A stretch of DNA of 64,000 nt from Verrucomicrobiia bacterium (GTDB lineage: Bacteria > Verrucomicrobiota > Verrucomicrobiia > Limisphaerales > Pedosphaeraceae), in assembly GCA_036268055.1 (NCBI GenBank), contig DATAUW010000012.1, positions 124,001-188,000 on the forward strand, read 5' to 3'. The notes under the pieces were generated by a model. That model was not told the origin of the DNA. It made no database searches and worked only from the letters and a program-made list of their open reading frames with translations. Within the stretch, counting starts at the first letter, position 1; each line of letters begins with the position of its first letter. The translations under genes and the position numbers were made by a program. This document shows, in pieces, positions 56,722 to 64,000 of the stretch.

Positions 56722-56886
56722 TCACCGACCTCTTGTCCGCTTTCGAATAATCTTCTCGACCTTTTCTTTCATTGCACTCAGATGATAAACCTCGACCTTC
56801 CCGCAATCTGAACAAGGAAACTCGTGCAACTGTTCGCTGGTGAGGACAACGTCATAGGCCTTTCCGCACTTGGAAGCAGCGAACCG
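56722..56886 (-). pseudogene. zinc-ribbon protein remnant without start codon
   Basis: A minus-strand frame gives SKCGKAYDVVLTSEQLHEFP, CSDCGKVEVYHLSAMKEKVE and KIIRKRTRGR before a stop. The CG pair at the start and CSDCG make a plausible zinc ribbon followed by a basic helix. An in-frame stop lies directly upstream and there is no usable start, so the 5' end is lost. The rest of the 400 base gap 56558-57026 holds only the att-like block. Confidence 0.5.
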
Positions 56887-57026
56887 TCAGCGGCATGAGG
56901 AAGTGCCATTTCCGGACCATAAGCAGGTATTCTTTGCGGCTTGATAATAATATACGACTGGCTGTTGCATATTAAAAAATATCCAAGCTGTTAATGATGG
57001 ATTGAGCCATTCGCAACTGCGCATGG

Positions 57027-57749
57027 TCAGGTTGCGTTGTCTGGTTTCTTGCAATCCTGGGCGCGCCGGCCATACAGAATATCTTTTACCATCTCATTTT
57101 CATAGTGCGGACCGCGAAACGCAATCGCCAGCAGCAACGCGATCACTTCCCAGGGACCCACCACCGCGAGCTTTCTCCCCGAAGTGACGACCCTGGGCTT
57201 CGGCACAACAAAGCGCCCGATTTTCTTGAGGGCCTGCACGAACGCGATGTCTTCACCCGCATACAAGCGCTCGGAAAATCCGCCGGTCGCGTCGTACGCC
57301 TCCCGCGTGCAAAAGAGGAAACAACCTCCCACCAATCGGATAAGCCGGCCAACCACGACGGCAAAGAAAGTGATGGCGCGTCCCCACAGGGGCGACCGGC
57401 TGTCGAGTTCGGGAGCGCATCCGCCACCGACGGCGCCAGACCGGAGCGCGGCAAGAGCGGTGCTGACAGCGCGTTCATTTACCTGCGTGTCCGCATCCAC
57501 GAAGAAAAAGATTTCACCACACGCCGCGCGGGCGCCGGCATTGCGCACGGCGGAGATTTTGCGATACTCGACGCGAATAGTGCGGGCGCCCAGTTGCTGC
57601 GCTATCCGGGGAGTCGCATCGGTGGAGGCGTCATCTACCACGATCACTTCGTACGGCTGGGCGAGTTTCGCCATGGTCATGCGGAGGCTGCCCAGGCACT
57701 TGCCGAGCCACAATTCTTCGTTATGGGCTGGTACAATGAACGAGATCAT
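57027..57749 (-). CDS. family 2 glycosyltransferase
   Basis: The 240 aa protein starts ISFIVPAHNEELWLGKCL, has VIVVDDASTDATP (nucleotide-binding Asp) and the DXD-type FFFVDADTQVNE (about 85-97), then GGFSERLYAGEDIAFVQAL with the ED pair of GT-A enzymes. A hydrophobic segment (about 200-218) may attach it to the membrane. It transfers a sugar from a nucleotide donor to an unknown acceptor. The ATG at 57749 is preferred; an in-frame TTG lies 9 bases upstream. Single gene. Confidence 0.88.
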   Translation of the reverse strand: MISFIVPAHNEELWLGKCLGSLRMTMAKLAQPYEVIVVDDASTDATPRIAQQLGARTIRVEYRKISAVRNAGARAACGEIFFFVDADTQVNERAVSTALAALRSGAVGGGCAPELDSRSPLWGRAITFFAVVVGRLIRLVGGCFLFCTREAYDATGGFSERLYAGEDIAFVQALKKIGRFVVPKPRVVTSGRKLAVVGPWEVIALLLAIAFRGPHYENEMVKDILYGRRAQDCKKPDNAT

Positions 57750-57962
57750 GTCAGTCAAGGGGGCTCAACTCGCAGAATTTGGAAAATGTTGGTTCGCTCT
57801 TTGTTCATCGAATCAAATTCAATGCAATCCACTGAATAGACTTCAAAGCTCAGGAAAAGCTTCAGAAATTGTGGAAGATTTTTTCAGTTCTTTCACCGTG
57901 AGGAATTGAGTCTGCGTAGAAGAATGTGAGAGCACAATCAGTTTAGTCTTCTTCCTTCAATT

Positions 57963-58151
57963 TCATTTGTTGAGCACTTTTCCCCAGACATTTGTCAGGG
58001 GCACCGCACCATACTGGCGGCTATCCAACGAATTTGCCCAATTATCGCCGATGACAAAATATTGTTTCGCCGGAACGGTGTATGGAAATGTCACGCCGCC
58101 CGCGTCCGCCAGTGGGAGTTTACTTAAAGGAAAGGAAGCGTTGGGCGAGTA
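57963..58151 (-). pseudogene. C-terminal remnant of signal peptidase I
   Basis: The minus-strand frame reads FPYTVPAKQYFVIGDNWANS then LDSRQYGAVPLTNVWGKVL and a stop at 57963. This is the conserved box of signal peptidase I (YFVxGDNxxNSxDSRxxGxVP). The part with the catalytic Ser and Lys is absent: an in-frame stop occurs at 58152-58154 and hairpin-repeat DNA takes over. So the gene was cut by the repeat array or by a deletion. A functional copy must exist elsewhere. The 213 bases between 57750 and 57962 hold nothing recognised. Confidence 0.7.
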
Positions 58152-58182
58152 TTAAGGGGTTTATTCCAAGTGATTGATTCTT

Positions 58183-58403
58183 TCGTCCCGGTCGGGACTT
58201 GGTTTGAAGGGGGATTTCGACCCAGCAATAAATTGCTGGGCTAAGGTCGGGCGTCCCTGGCGGGACTTGCGAGGGAGGTTGGATGGGCAACTTCGTTGAA
58301 GTTGCAGATTGTTTTTTTTGGTTTTTCCCAGGGTAGGTTTGAACCAACCCTGGGCTTTGTAGGCACAACATCGTTTATGTTGCCGGAGGAGACGGCGGAG
58401 CGG
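58183..58403. repeat. hairpin-word array R1
   Basis: Six short inverted repeats with small loops follow one another: GTCCC/GGGAC (58185-58198), CCCAGCAAT/ATTGCTGGG (58221-58240), GTCCC/GGGAC (58253-58266), GCAACTTC-GTT-GAAGTTGC (58287-58305), CCCAGGGT...ACCCTGGG with an inner GGTTTGAACC (58327-58354), and GGCACAACAT...ATGTTGCC (58362-58384). Positions 58283-58403 are repeated in the same orientation at 59376-59493. No gene is encoded. Confidence 0.75.
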
Positions 58404-58469
58404 CAGCACTATCCTGCGGCGATGGTCTGCGGCAGGTGAGGATACCGAGACTCAATTCGTCGGAGGCAG

Positions 58470-58868
58470 CTAAGAAGCGGTCGAGGATGGAGAGGGAGCC
58501 AATTTCAATCCGTGCGGCACAAAGACCTTGAAATCCGATTGGTTGACTGTGGCCACTTCCGCTTGCGCGAGGATCGCCGTTGCTGCAATCAGACAGTCGA
58601 ATCGCGATCCGCGGCGGCGTCCAGTCTGGTTAAATAAACCGGCGGCGAAAACCGCTTCCGGTTGGCCGAACGGGGTAATTTGCGATTGCAAGACTGCTTC
58701 GGCACGGCTGACTTCGAGCGGCGTGACTGGGCCGTTCAGAAATTCCGTCCACGTGATGGCACTCGCGGCTATCGTTTGACCGGCGGTCAGCCAGCGGTCC
58801 ACATCCCGCGCCTGCGGCGACCCCTTAACCAACAAACCGATAAGATAATTCGTGTCGAGGTGAATCAT
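58470..58868 (-). CDS. vapC: VapC-type PIN-domain toxin
   Basis: The 132 aa PIN-domain protein has the four acidic active-site residues: D5 (IHLDTNYLIGLL), E42 (ITWTEFLNG), D91 (SRFDCLIAATA) and D112 (VNQSDFKVF). It should be a Mg-dependent ribonuclease that cleaves RNA (often tRNA) when free of antitoxin. Its start overlaps the antitoxin stop by four bases (ATGA at 58865-58868), so the two are coupled. The Pro/Ser-rich end (APSPSSTAS) is unremarkable. The module lies between hairpin arrays R1 and R2. Confidence 0.9.
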   Translation of the reverse strand: MIHLDTNYLIGLLVKGSPQARDVDRWLTAGQTIAASAITWTEFLNGPVTPLEVSRAEAVLQSQITPFGQPEAVFAAGLFNQTGRRRGSRFDCLIAATAILAQAEVATVNQSDFKVFVPHGLKLAPSPSSTAS

Positions 58869-59140
58869 GTCCGGGGCTGATTTTCAGCCGCCAGCCGTTC
58901 CTCGCGCACCTCGTCCAAATATCGTTCCGCTTGCTGCGGTGACAAGCGGGCTTCCTCCTGCAAACATCTCAGGGCTTCGCGTGGGGTTAACTTTTCCTCC
59001 GCGACGGACTGGAATGGCTGCGCGGGTCGCAACTCCACTATTCCATTTCCCTTGCGGATTTGGATTTGTTCACCGGCTAGCGCCAGTTCCACCAACCGGT
59101 CCAAGCTCGGAGTCGCTTCTTCCACGGTCAATGTTTTCAT
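58865..59140 (-). CDS. antitoxin of the VapC pair (Phd/YefM-like)
   Basis: The 91 aa protein starts at the ATG at 59140 with MKTLTVEEATPSLDRLVELA, the Phd/YefM-like opening, then GEQIQIRKGNGIVELRPAQP, and a helical tail (about 55-91, QQAERYLDEVREERLAAE) that should wrap the toxin. It would repress the operon by binding its promoter, which must lie in or next to hairpin array R2 upstream. The reading frame stays open far upstream through the repeats, but that part is not coding. Confidence 0.85.
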   Translation of the reverse strand: MKTLTVEEATPSLDRLVELALAGEQIQIRKGNGIVELRPAQPFQSVAEEKLTPREALRCLQEEARLSPQQAERYLDEVREERLAAENQPRT

Positions 59141-59245
59141 GCGAGCAAAACCTACTCCAATAATGGAGCTTCGCCAAGAACTCATTACCCAAGGGTTCGC
59201 GCTCGCAAATGATCTAAATTGGCGCGGAATAGGAGGTATATCGAA

Positions 59246-59493
59246 GATACGACTCACGGGGGTGAGTCGCGCTCGCGCATAGGTTTTTATAGGGGGGTTG
59301 GGGTTATAAACGTGTCGGGCCGATGGCCCTTGGGATGCGGCTTGGGTTCCGGGCGGGAATTGGGACGGAGATTGAATGGGCAACTTCTTTGAAGTTGCAG
59401 ATTGGGTTTTTTGGTTTTTACCAGTTGGTTTGAACCAACCTGGGCTTTGTAGGCACAACATCGTTGATGTTGCCGGAGGGGACGGTGGAGCGG
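59246..59493. repeat. hairpin-word array R2
   Basis: CGACTCAC-GGGG-GTGAGTCG (59250-59269), GGGCC-GAT-GGCCC (59317-59329), GCAACTTC-TTT-GAAGTTGC (59380-59398), CCAGTTGGTT...AACCAACCTGG (59421-59443) and GGCACAACAT...ATGTTGCC (59452-59474). The last three are the same words, in the same order, as in R1, with changes in both arms or loops that keep pairing. The array is upstream of the antitoxin gene. Confidence 0.75.
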
Positions 59494-59564
59494 TGATTCC
59501 GACTTACCAGATTAGAGGGTAGGACGGTGCGAGAGATAGATATCGGTCGTTCCAAGGCGTTCTT

Positions 59565-59656
59565 CCGCCGTCCCTGCCGGGACGGATTATTTTGTTGGGG
59601 CGTTTTCCGGGGATGTTATCCCGGGCTAAGGTCCGGCAACCCTCCGGGTTGCGGGA
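59565..59656. repeat. hairpin-word array R3
   Basis: CCGTCCC-TGCC-GGGACGG (59568-59585), CCGGGGAT-GTT-ATCCCGGG (59607-59624, one mismatch) and CCGGCAACCC-TCC-GGGTTGCGGG (59632-59654). Same style as R1 and R2 but with other words. The open frame that crosses it is not a gene. Confidence 0.65.
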
Positions 59657-59730
59657 TGGTATGCGTCTGGCGTGGCGGGTTTTTTGAGTCATCTTGGACG
59701 GTATTTTTTTTCGTGGGGTGTGAGGAAATT

Positions 59731-59895
59731 GGGGCTCGCGGGTACGCTCTCCCTCCCATTTTTTGGGCGGTTGGTTGGTGGGGACGGTGGTGGAGGGGTT
59801 TAGTTTTTCTTTTGTTCGGGCGCAGGAGTTGGGACGGCTGCGCGGCAGCGCAGCCCTACCAAGTTAAAGGGTTTGGGGCGGCGCTTTGCGCCGCT
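59731..59895. repeat. hairpin-word array R4 with the GGGGCTCGC word
   Basis: GGGGCTCGCGGGTACGCTCT (about 59735) matches the reverse complement of the left word of the 7195-7296 element. Next come GGCTGCGC-GGCA-GCGCAGCC (59836-59855) and GCGGCGC-TTT-GCGCCGC (59878-59894). Together with R2 and R3 this fills the 900 base gene-free stretch 59141-60040. I see no RNA gene or promoter beyond these. Confidence 0.6.
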
Positions 59896-60040
59896 TGGTG
59901 GTGTGGTGTGAAATATTGGTTGGGCGATTGTTTGAATTTTGGCGAGGGCATTTGGGAACTGAAAAGTTGATGCGGAATGGGTTGAACGGCTAGTGATAAG
60001 CGGGGGTTTGCCATTCGGCTTGAATGTTGGGGGGTGAATC

Positions 60041-60811
60041 TTGAAACTGCTTCCCATGTTGTCGGAAAAAAATTGGACGGCGATGGGGATGCTCTGGCTG
60101 ATTGCGTGTATCTTTGTCTGTATTTTTTTTGTGACGATCTGGCAGGGGGTGGTGCAGCATTTCGCAAGCAAGGGGACTTTTGATGAGGGGACGCTGCCGT
60201 TTTTGGTGTTTTCTTCTTTGGCGTTGCATGGGTCTATTTTGTTTGGGACGGGGTTTTATCTTTGGATCAATGAGTGGTCGTGGTCGGAGACGTTTGGGTT
60301 TAATTCGCCGCATAAATTGTATGCGTTGTTGCTGGGGGTGGTGGCGGCTCTTTTGTTTTTGCCGGTGGGGATGGTGTTGCTGGATGTGATGACGAAGGTG
60401 CTGAGTTTGATGCACATCGAATCGCCGCCGCAGGCGGCGGTGGAGGAGTTTTCTAAAACGGTTTCGCTTGGCAGTCGCATTTATTTGATTGTGTTCGCGA
60501 CGGTGATTGCGCCGGTGGCGGAGGAGGTTTTTTTTCGCGGGGTGTTGTATCGCGGGCTCAAGCAGATTGGGTATCCGCGGGTGGCGTTGTGGGGGACGGC
60601 GCTGGCGTTCGCGGCGATTCATAAGAGCCTGGCGATTTTTGTGCCGCTGTTTATCCTGAGTTTGTTGCTGTCGTGGCTTTATGATAAGACGCGGAATTTA
60701 TTGGCGTCCATTGCGGCGCATTCGGTTTTCAATACGTTGAATGTGATTCTTTTGTCGCAGGGGGATTCGATTCAGGATTTTTTTGACCGGCATTTTCATC
60801 ATTTTTCATGA
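60041..60811 (+). CDS. CPBP-family intramembrane metalloprotease
   Basis: The 256 aa protein has about eight transmembrane segments and the Abi/CPBP motifs: EEVFFRG (EE at 161-162, R166), FAAIHKS (H194) and a third-motif His (H227, AAHSVFN). These residues form the intramembrane metalloprotease site of the CAAX/Rce1-related family. Substrates in bacteria are mostly unknown. The start is TTG at 60041, preceded at a good distance by GGGGGGTGA; the ATG 15 bases later is too far from that site. It overlaps thiL by ATGA, so it is the first gene of the operon. Confidence 0.85.
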   Translation: MKLLPMLSEKNWTAMGMLWLIACIFVCIFFVTIWQGVVQHFASKGTFDEGTLPFLVFSSLALHGSILFGTGFYLWINEWSWSETFGFNSPHKLYALLLGVVAALLFLPVGMVLLDVMTKVLSLMHIESPPQAAVEEFSKTVSLGSRIYLIVFATVIAPVAEEVFFRGVLYRGLKQIGYPRVALWGTALAFAAIHKSLAIFVPLFILSLLLSWLYDKTRNLLASIAAHSVFNTLNVILLSQGDSIQDFFDRHFHHFS

Positions 60812-61740
60812 AGGAATTTGAACTTATCGGACGGTTGATAAAATCGCTGCCGGGCAATGAATCGCTGGTGGTAGGCGCGGGGGATGATTGCGCGGTGCTG
60901 GACGTGGGGATGGCGGATCGGGTGCTGCTGTTCAAGACGGATGCGGTGGTGGAGGGGGTGCATTTCACCGCGGAGACGCCGCCGGAAAAGATCGGGCGCA
61001 AGGCGCTGGCGCGCTGCTTGAGCGATATCGCGGCGATGGCGGGCGTGCCGACGGCGGCGGTGGTGACGCTGGGGTTGCCGCGCGATTTCGACGCGGAGCG
61101 GGTGGAGAAAATTTATGCGGGTCTGAATGCGCTGGCGCTTGAGAATGGCGTGGCGATTGCGGGGGGTGAGACGGTGTTGAACCCGGAGCGGGTGTTGCTA
61201 TCGGTGGCGCTGATCGGCACGGCGGGGCGGGGGAAGTGTGTGTTGCGAACGGGCGCGCGGGCGGGGGATGCGATTTTTGTGACGGGGGAATTGGGCGGTT
61301 CGATCACGGGGCATCATTTGGATTTTTTGCCGCGATTGGCGGAGGCGCGCTGGCTGGCGGAACATTTTTCGGTGCATGCGATGATTGATGTGAGCGACGG
61401 GCTGGCGGGGGATTTGCGGCATTTGCTTAACGCGGGGCGCGTGGGCGCGGAACTTTTGGGCACGGCGATTCCGGTGCGGCGCAGCGCGAAATTGGCGTCG
61501 AAGGCGGAGTCGTCCGCGAAACCGCCGTTGCTGGCGGCGTTGACGGACGGGGAAGATTTTGAGTTGTTGTTCACGGTGGCGAGCCGGGATGCGGTTCCGC
61601 TGCTGGATGCGTGGAAGACGCAGTTTCCAGAGGTGAAATTGAGTTGCATTGGGAAGATCACGGCGGAGGAAGGGTTGAGGATTCGCCAGCACAATGGGGT
61701 TCGACCTTTTACGGCGCATGGCTACGAACATTTCGCATAG
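60808..61740 (+). CDS. thiL: thiamine-monophosphate kinase
   Basis: The 310 aa protein has the ThiL/AIR-synthase-like fold: VVGAGDDCAVLD, LLFKTDAVVEGVHF, ARCLSDIAAMAG, ENGVAIAGGETV, IFVTGELGGSITGHH and IDVSDGLAGDLRHL, with the Asp residues for Mg-ATP. It phosphorylates thiamine monophosphate to the diphosphate. It overlaps the protease gene by four bases and tsaE by 23 bases. Length fits the family (about 320 aa). Confidence 0.93.
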   Translation: MKEFELIGRLIKSLPGNESLVVGAGDDCAVLDVGMADRVLLFKTDAVVEGVHFTAETPPEKIGRKALARCLSDIAAMAGVPTAAVVTLGLPRDFDAERVEKIYAGLNALALENGVAIAGGETVLNPERVLLSVALIGTAGRGKCVLRTGARAGDAIFVTGELGGSITGHHLDFLPRLAEARWLAEHFSVHAMIDVSDGLAGDLRHLLNAGRVGAELLGTAIPVRRSAKLASKAESSAKPPLLAALTDGEDFELLFTVASRDAVPLLDAWKTQFPEVKLSCIGKITAEEGLRIRQHNGVRPFTAHGYEHFA

Positions 61741-62173
61741 CGCGGAGGAGACGCAATCGCTGGGCGAGTCGTGGGGTCGCGCGGCCGGAAGCGGGCTGGT
61801 GATCGCGGTGAGCGGCGACCTGGGCGCGGGCAAGACGCAACTGGCGAAGGGCGTGGCGCGCGGGCTGGGCGTGACGGGGCGGATTCAATCGCCGACGTTC
61901 GCGCTGGTGAATCATTATGAGGGTGGGCGGCTGCCGTTTTTTCATGTGGATTTGTATCGGCTGGAGACGGCGGAACAGATTTTCGCGGCGGGTCTGGAGG
62001 AATATTTTCATCCGGCGGGGGTGTCGCTGATCGAGTGGGCGGAACGCTGGCTGGGGGACGATGCGTCGGCGGAGATAAAAAATGTGAAGCGGGGAATTAT
62101 TTTTCGCCGGGTGCGGATTGAGGTGGTGAGCGAGACGGAGCGGCGGATTATTTATGAAGATTTTGGCGGTTGA
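61718..62173 (+). CDS. tsaE: tRNA t6A biosynthesis ATPase TsaE
   Basis: The 151 aa protein has the Walker A motif GDLGAGKT (residues 33-40), the switch-like IQSPTFALVNHYEG, FFHVDLYRLE and IEWAERW motifs typical of TsaE/YjeE. It works with TsaB, TsaC and TsaD to make t6A-37 in ANN-decoding tRNAs. The ATG at 61718 is inside the end of thiL; an upstream ATG (61694) would add eight residues. The next gene is tsaB, which strengthens the call. Confidence 0.93.
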   Translation: MATNISHSAEETQSLGESWGRAAGSGLVIAVSGDLGAGKTQLAKGVARGLGVTGRIQSPTFALVNHYEGGRLPFFHVDLYRLETAEQIFAAGLEEYFHPAGVSLIEWAERWLGDDASAEIKNVKRGIIFRRVRIEVVSETERRIIYEDFGG

Positions 62174-62813
62174 ATTTTCGTCGGAGCAACGGAGCGTGGC
62201 GATCGCGGTGGATGGCCGGGTGGTGGCGTCGGCGAGCGAAATCGCGACGCGGGCGACGCATGCGTTTGGGTTGATCGAGCGGGCGTTGGGGGAGGCGAAA
62301 TTGGAGCGGGAGGAGATCGAGGGAATCGCGGTGGGAATTGGGCCGGGGTCTTACACGGGGATACGGAGCGCGCTGGCGCTGGCGCAGGGGTGGCAACTGG
62401 CGGCGGGGGTGAAGCTGGTGGGAATCGCGAGTGTGGAGTGCCTGGCGGCGGGGGCGCAAGCGGCGGGGTGGTTCGGCGTGGTGAATGTGGTGATTGACGC
62501 GCAACGGAATGAATTTTATCTGGCGAGGTATGAGGTGGGGGGATCGGGGTATAGAGAGGTGGGGGAATTGAGGCTGGTGCGCGCGGATGAGGTGGGGTTG
62601 CGCGCGAATGTGGGAGAAATAATCGTGGGACCGGAGGTGACGCGATGGTTTGGCGGGGGGAAGATTTTATTTCCGGAGGCGAGGGTGTTGGGGGAGTTGG
62701 CGGAGGGGAGAAATAATTTTGTGAGCGGGGAAAAGTTGGAGCCGATTTATTTGCGCGAGACGAATTTTGTGAAGGCGCCGCCGTTGAGGGTGTTGCCGGG
62801 AGAGAAGGGATAA
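62154..62813 (+). CDS. tsaB: tRNA t6A biosynthesis protein TsaB
   Basis: The 219 aa ASKHA-fold protein starts KILAVEFSSEQRSVAIAVDG, has THAFGLIERALGEAKLERE and IAVGIGPGSYTGIRSALALA, the classic TsaB/YeaZ signature. It is the scaffold partner of TsaD in the t6A complex. It overlaps tsaE by 20 bases. The coding strand is strikingly G-rich compared with other parts of the window, as are thiL and tsaE. Confidence 0.93.
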   Translation: MKILAVEFSSEQRSVAIAVDGRVVASASEIATRATHAFGLIERALGEAKLEREEIEGIAVGIGPGSYTGIRSALALAQGWQLAAGVKLVGIASVECLAAGAQAAGWFGVVNVVIDAQRNEFYLARYEVGGSGYREVGELRLVRADEVGLRANVGEIIVGPEVTRWFGGGKILFPEARVLGELAEGRNNFVSGEKLEPIYLRETNFVKAPPLRVLPGEKG

Positions 62814-62855
62814 ACATTCCATTGGCGGTGGCGGGATTTGATGGCATAAAGGGGC

Positions 62856-63887
62856 ATGCGCGCGGCAGTTTTATATGGGCAGGAGCGAATCAAAATTGAG
62901 CAGATTGCGCCCAAGGCGCTATTGCCGGGAGAGGTGCGCGTCGCGGTCGAAGCGGCGTTGACGTGCGGCACGGATCTGAAAGTTTACAAGCGGGGTTATC
63001 ACGCACGGATGATCGTGCCGCCGGCGGTCTTCGGGCATGAACTCGCGGGCATCATCAGCGAAGTGACGCCGCAGGCGGGCGAATGGAAAGTTGGCGAGCG
63101 CGTGGTCGTGGCGAATTCCGCGCCGTGCGGCAAATGTTTTTATTGCCACAACCAGCAGGAAAATCTTTGCGACGATTTATTATTTCTCAATGGCGCTTAC
63201 GCGGAATCCATCGTTATCCCGGCGCGGCTGGTGGAGAAAAATCTTTTGCGGCTGAAACCGGAAACGGAATTTCTCGATGCGGCGCTCGTCGAACCGCTGG
63301 CGTGCGTGGTGCAGGGCGTGGCGGATTTGCAACTGCGCGCGGGACAAAATGTATTGGTGATCGGCGCGGGACCGATTGGCTTGATGTTCGTGGCGCTGGC
63401 GAAGCATTTGGGTTGCTCGGTGACGGCGGTGGGACGCGGCGATGCGCGGTTGAAGACGGCGCATGATCTGGGCGCGGAGAAGGTGATTGACCTGGCGGGC
63501 CACTCGAATTTGATGCGGGCGATCCAGGGCGAGCCGAATCCGCCGTTCGATGTGGTCATCGAAGCCGTGGGCAAAACGGAAGTGTGGGAGGCGGCGACGC
63601 GGCTGGTGCGCAAGGGCGGCAAGGTGAATTTCTTTGGCGGCTGCCCGTCGGGCTCGGCGGTTTCGCTGGACACGGGATTGATCCATTATTCGAACCTGGC
63701 ATTGCTCGCGAGTTTTCATCATACGCCGCGGACGATCCGGCGCGCTCTGGAACTGGTGGAGAGCGGAGTCATTCGCGCGAAGAATTTTGTGGATGGCGAG
63801 TGCCCGCTGTCGGAGTTGCCGGAGCTTTTCAAATCCATGACGGCGGGAAATCGCGTGGTCAAGACGCTCGTGCGCGTGCGGGAGTAA
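62856..63887 (+). CDS. zinc-dependent medium-chain dehydrogenase
   Basis: The 343 aa protein has the MDR zinc sites: catalytic C37 (LTCGTDLKVYKRG) with H61-E62 (FGHELAGII), structural C91, C94, C97 and C105 (CGKCFYCHNQQENLC), and the NAD-binding VLVIGAGPIGLMFVALAKHL. It resembles sorbitol/threonine dehydrogenase-type enzymes; the alcohol substrate cannot be told from sequence. The ATG at 62856 follows GGGG by a short distance. It is 42 bases downstream of tsaB and may be read from the same transcript. Confidence 0.88.
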   Translation: MRAAVLYGQERIKIEQIAPKALLPGEVRVAVEAALTCGTDLKVYKRGYHARMIVPPAVFGHELAGIISEVTPQAGEWKVGERVVVANSAPCGKCFYCHNQQENLCDDLLFLNGAYAESIVIPARLVEKNLLRLKPETEFLDAALVEPLACVVQGVADLQLRAGQNVLVIGAGPIGLMFVALAKHLGCSVTAVGRGDARLKTAHDLGAEKVIDLAGHSNLMRAIQGEPNPPFDVVIEAVGKTEVWEAATRLVRKGGKVNFFGGCPSGSAVSLDTGLIHYSNLALLASFHHTPRTIRRALELVESGVIRAKNFVDGECPLSELPELFKSMTAGNRVVKTLVRVRE

Positions 63888-63918
63888 AAGCGCGCGATTG
63901 CCGGCGTGCTGTTTGAAG

Positions 63919-64000
63919 ATGCGGGTCGGCTTTATCTTTTCTGTCCTCATATTTTTTCTAGCCAATTTTCTCCCCTTAAATCAGAATCGCGCCGCTCTTG
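63919..64000 (+). CDS. start of an exported protein (truncated by window edge)
   Basis: An ATG at 63919 opens a frame reading MRVGFIFSVLIFFLANFLPL and continuing to the window edge without a stop. Two basic-to-hydrophobic segments look like a signal peptide or membrane anchor. Only 27 codons are visible, so the product cannot be named, and the start itself is only probable. Confidence 0.45.
   Translation, partial: MRVGFIFSVLIFFLANFLPLNQNRAAL

Noticed and set aside
58120-59461. Similar minus-strand peptides (MLCLQSPG start) upstream of both repeat arrays
   Set aside because: They are translations of the R1 and R2 repeats, with no ribosome site or conserved coding pattern.
59527-59970. A 147 codon plus-strand frame rich in Trp, Cys and Gly
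   Set aside because: It runs through hairpin arrays R3 and R4, and its composition is unlike real proteins.

Overview
The window looks like a chromosomal segment of a Verrucomicrobiota bacterium of the Pedosphaera/Limisphaera type. I infer this from gene content, not from a phylogeny. The signs are four prepilin-like proteins with an H-x9-DG or closely similar motif, giant secreted LamG/Ig-type proteins, a PEP-CTERM protein, an extended GreA of the kind seen in PVC bacteria, a Reg_prop/Y_Y_Y sensor kinase, and many GC-rich dispersed palindromic repeats.

Layout. 0-8.3 kb: end of a secreted protein, a secreted hypothetical, long GreA divergent from rsmB, a TAXI-type binding protein, a TerB-like protein and a yqjD-yqjE-yqjK-like operon. 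8.5-17 kb: a chitin-type polysaccharide region with a GH18 chitinase, a LamG/Ig secreted protein divergent from a pseudopilin, a sugar-porter MFS with a large periplasmic insert, and a GH20 hexosaminidase. 17-32 kb: mostly ordinary genes (NUDIX protein, flavin reductase-like protein, beta-barrel porin, Tat-exported Gfo/Idh oxidoreductase, zinc-ribbon/propeller membrane protein with its own pseudopilin, a tandem HEAT-repeat pair, Sel1 protein, papain-like YiiX-type protein, tgt, HDOD protein). 32-44.5 kb: a GH2 beta-galactosidase-like enzyme divergent from a sensor kinase and its NarL-type regulator, then a 1070-residue secreted protein followed by two pseudopilins.

44.5-60 kb is an accessory region. 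It holds a frameshifted RDD protein, a PEP-CTERM protein, a run of small orphan membrane, secreted and lipoprotein genes, a SUKH-family protein, two remnants of tyrosine recombinase C-termini, a duplicated 5' half of tRNA-Thr(CGT), an AbrB-Doc toxin-antitoxin pair, the intact tRNA-Thr(CGT), a frameshifted TPR membrane protein, a zincin-like protein, a signal peptidase I remnant, and a VapBC-like pair lying between arrays of short hairpin words. 60-64 kb returns to housekeeping genes: CPBP protease, thiL, tsaE and tsaB in an overlapping operon, a zinc dehydrogenase and the start of one more gene.

The signals that genes do not explain are (i) three copies of a 115-170 bp element with GCGGGTC-hairpin ends, (ii) a 178 bp element with perfect 26 bp terminal inverted repeats, (iii) mosaic arrays of hairpin words around the VapBC module, and (iv) the tRNA-Thr mini-island with recombinase debris and att-like repeats. 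No CRISPR array, rRNA gene or intact transposase was seen.
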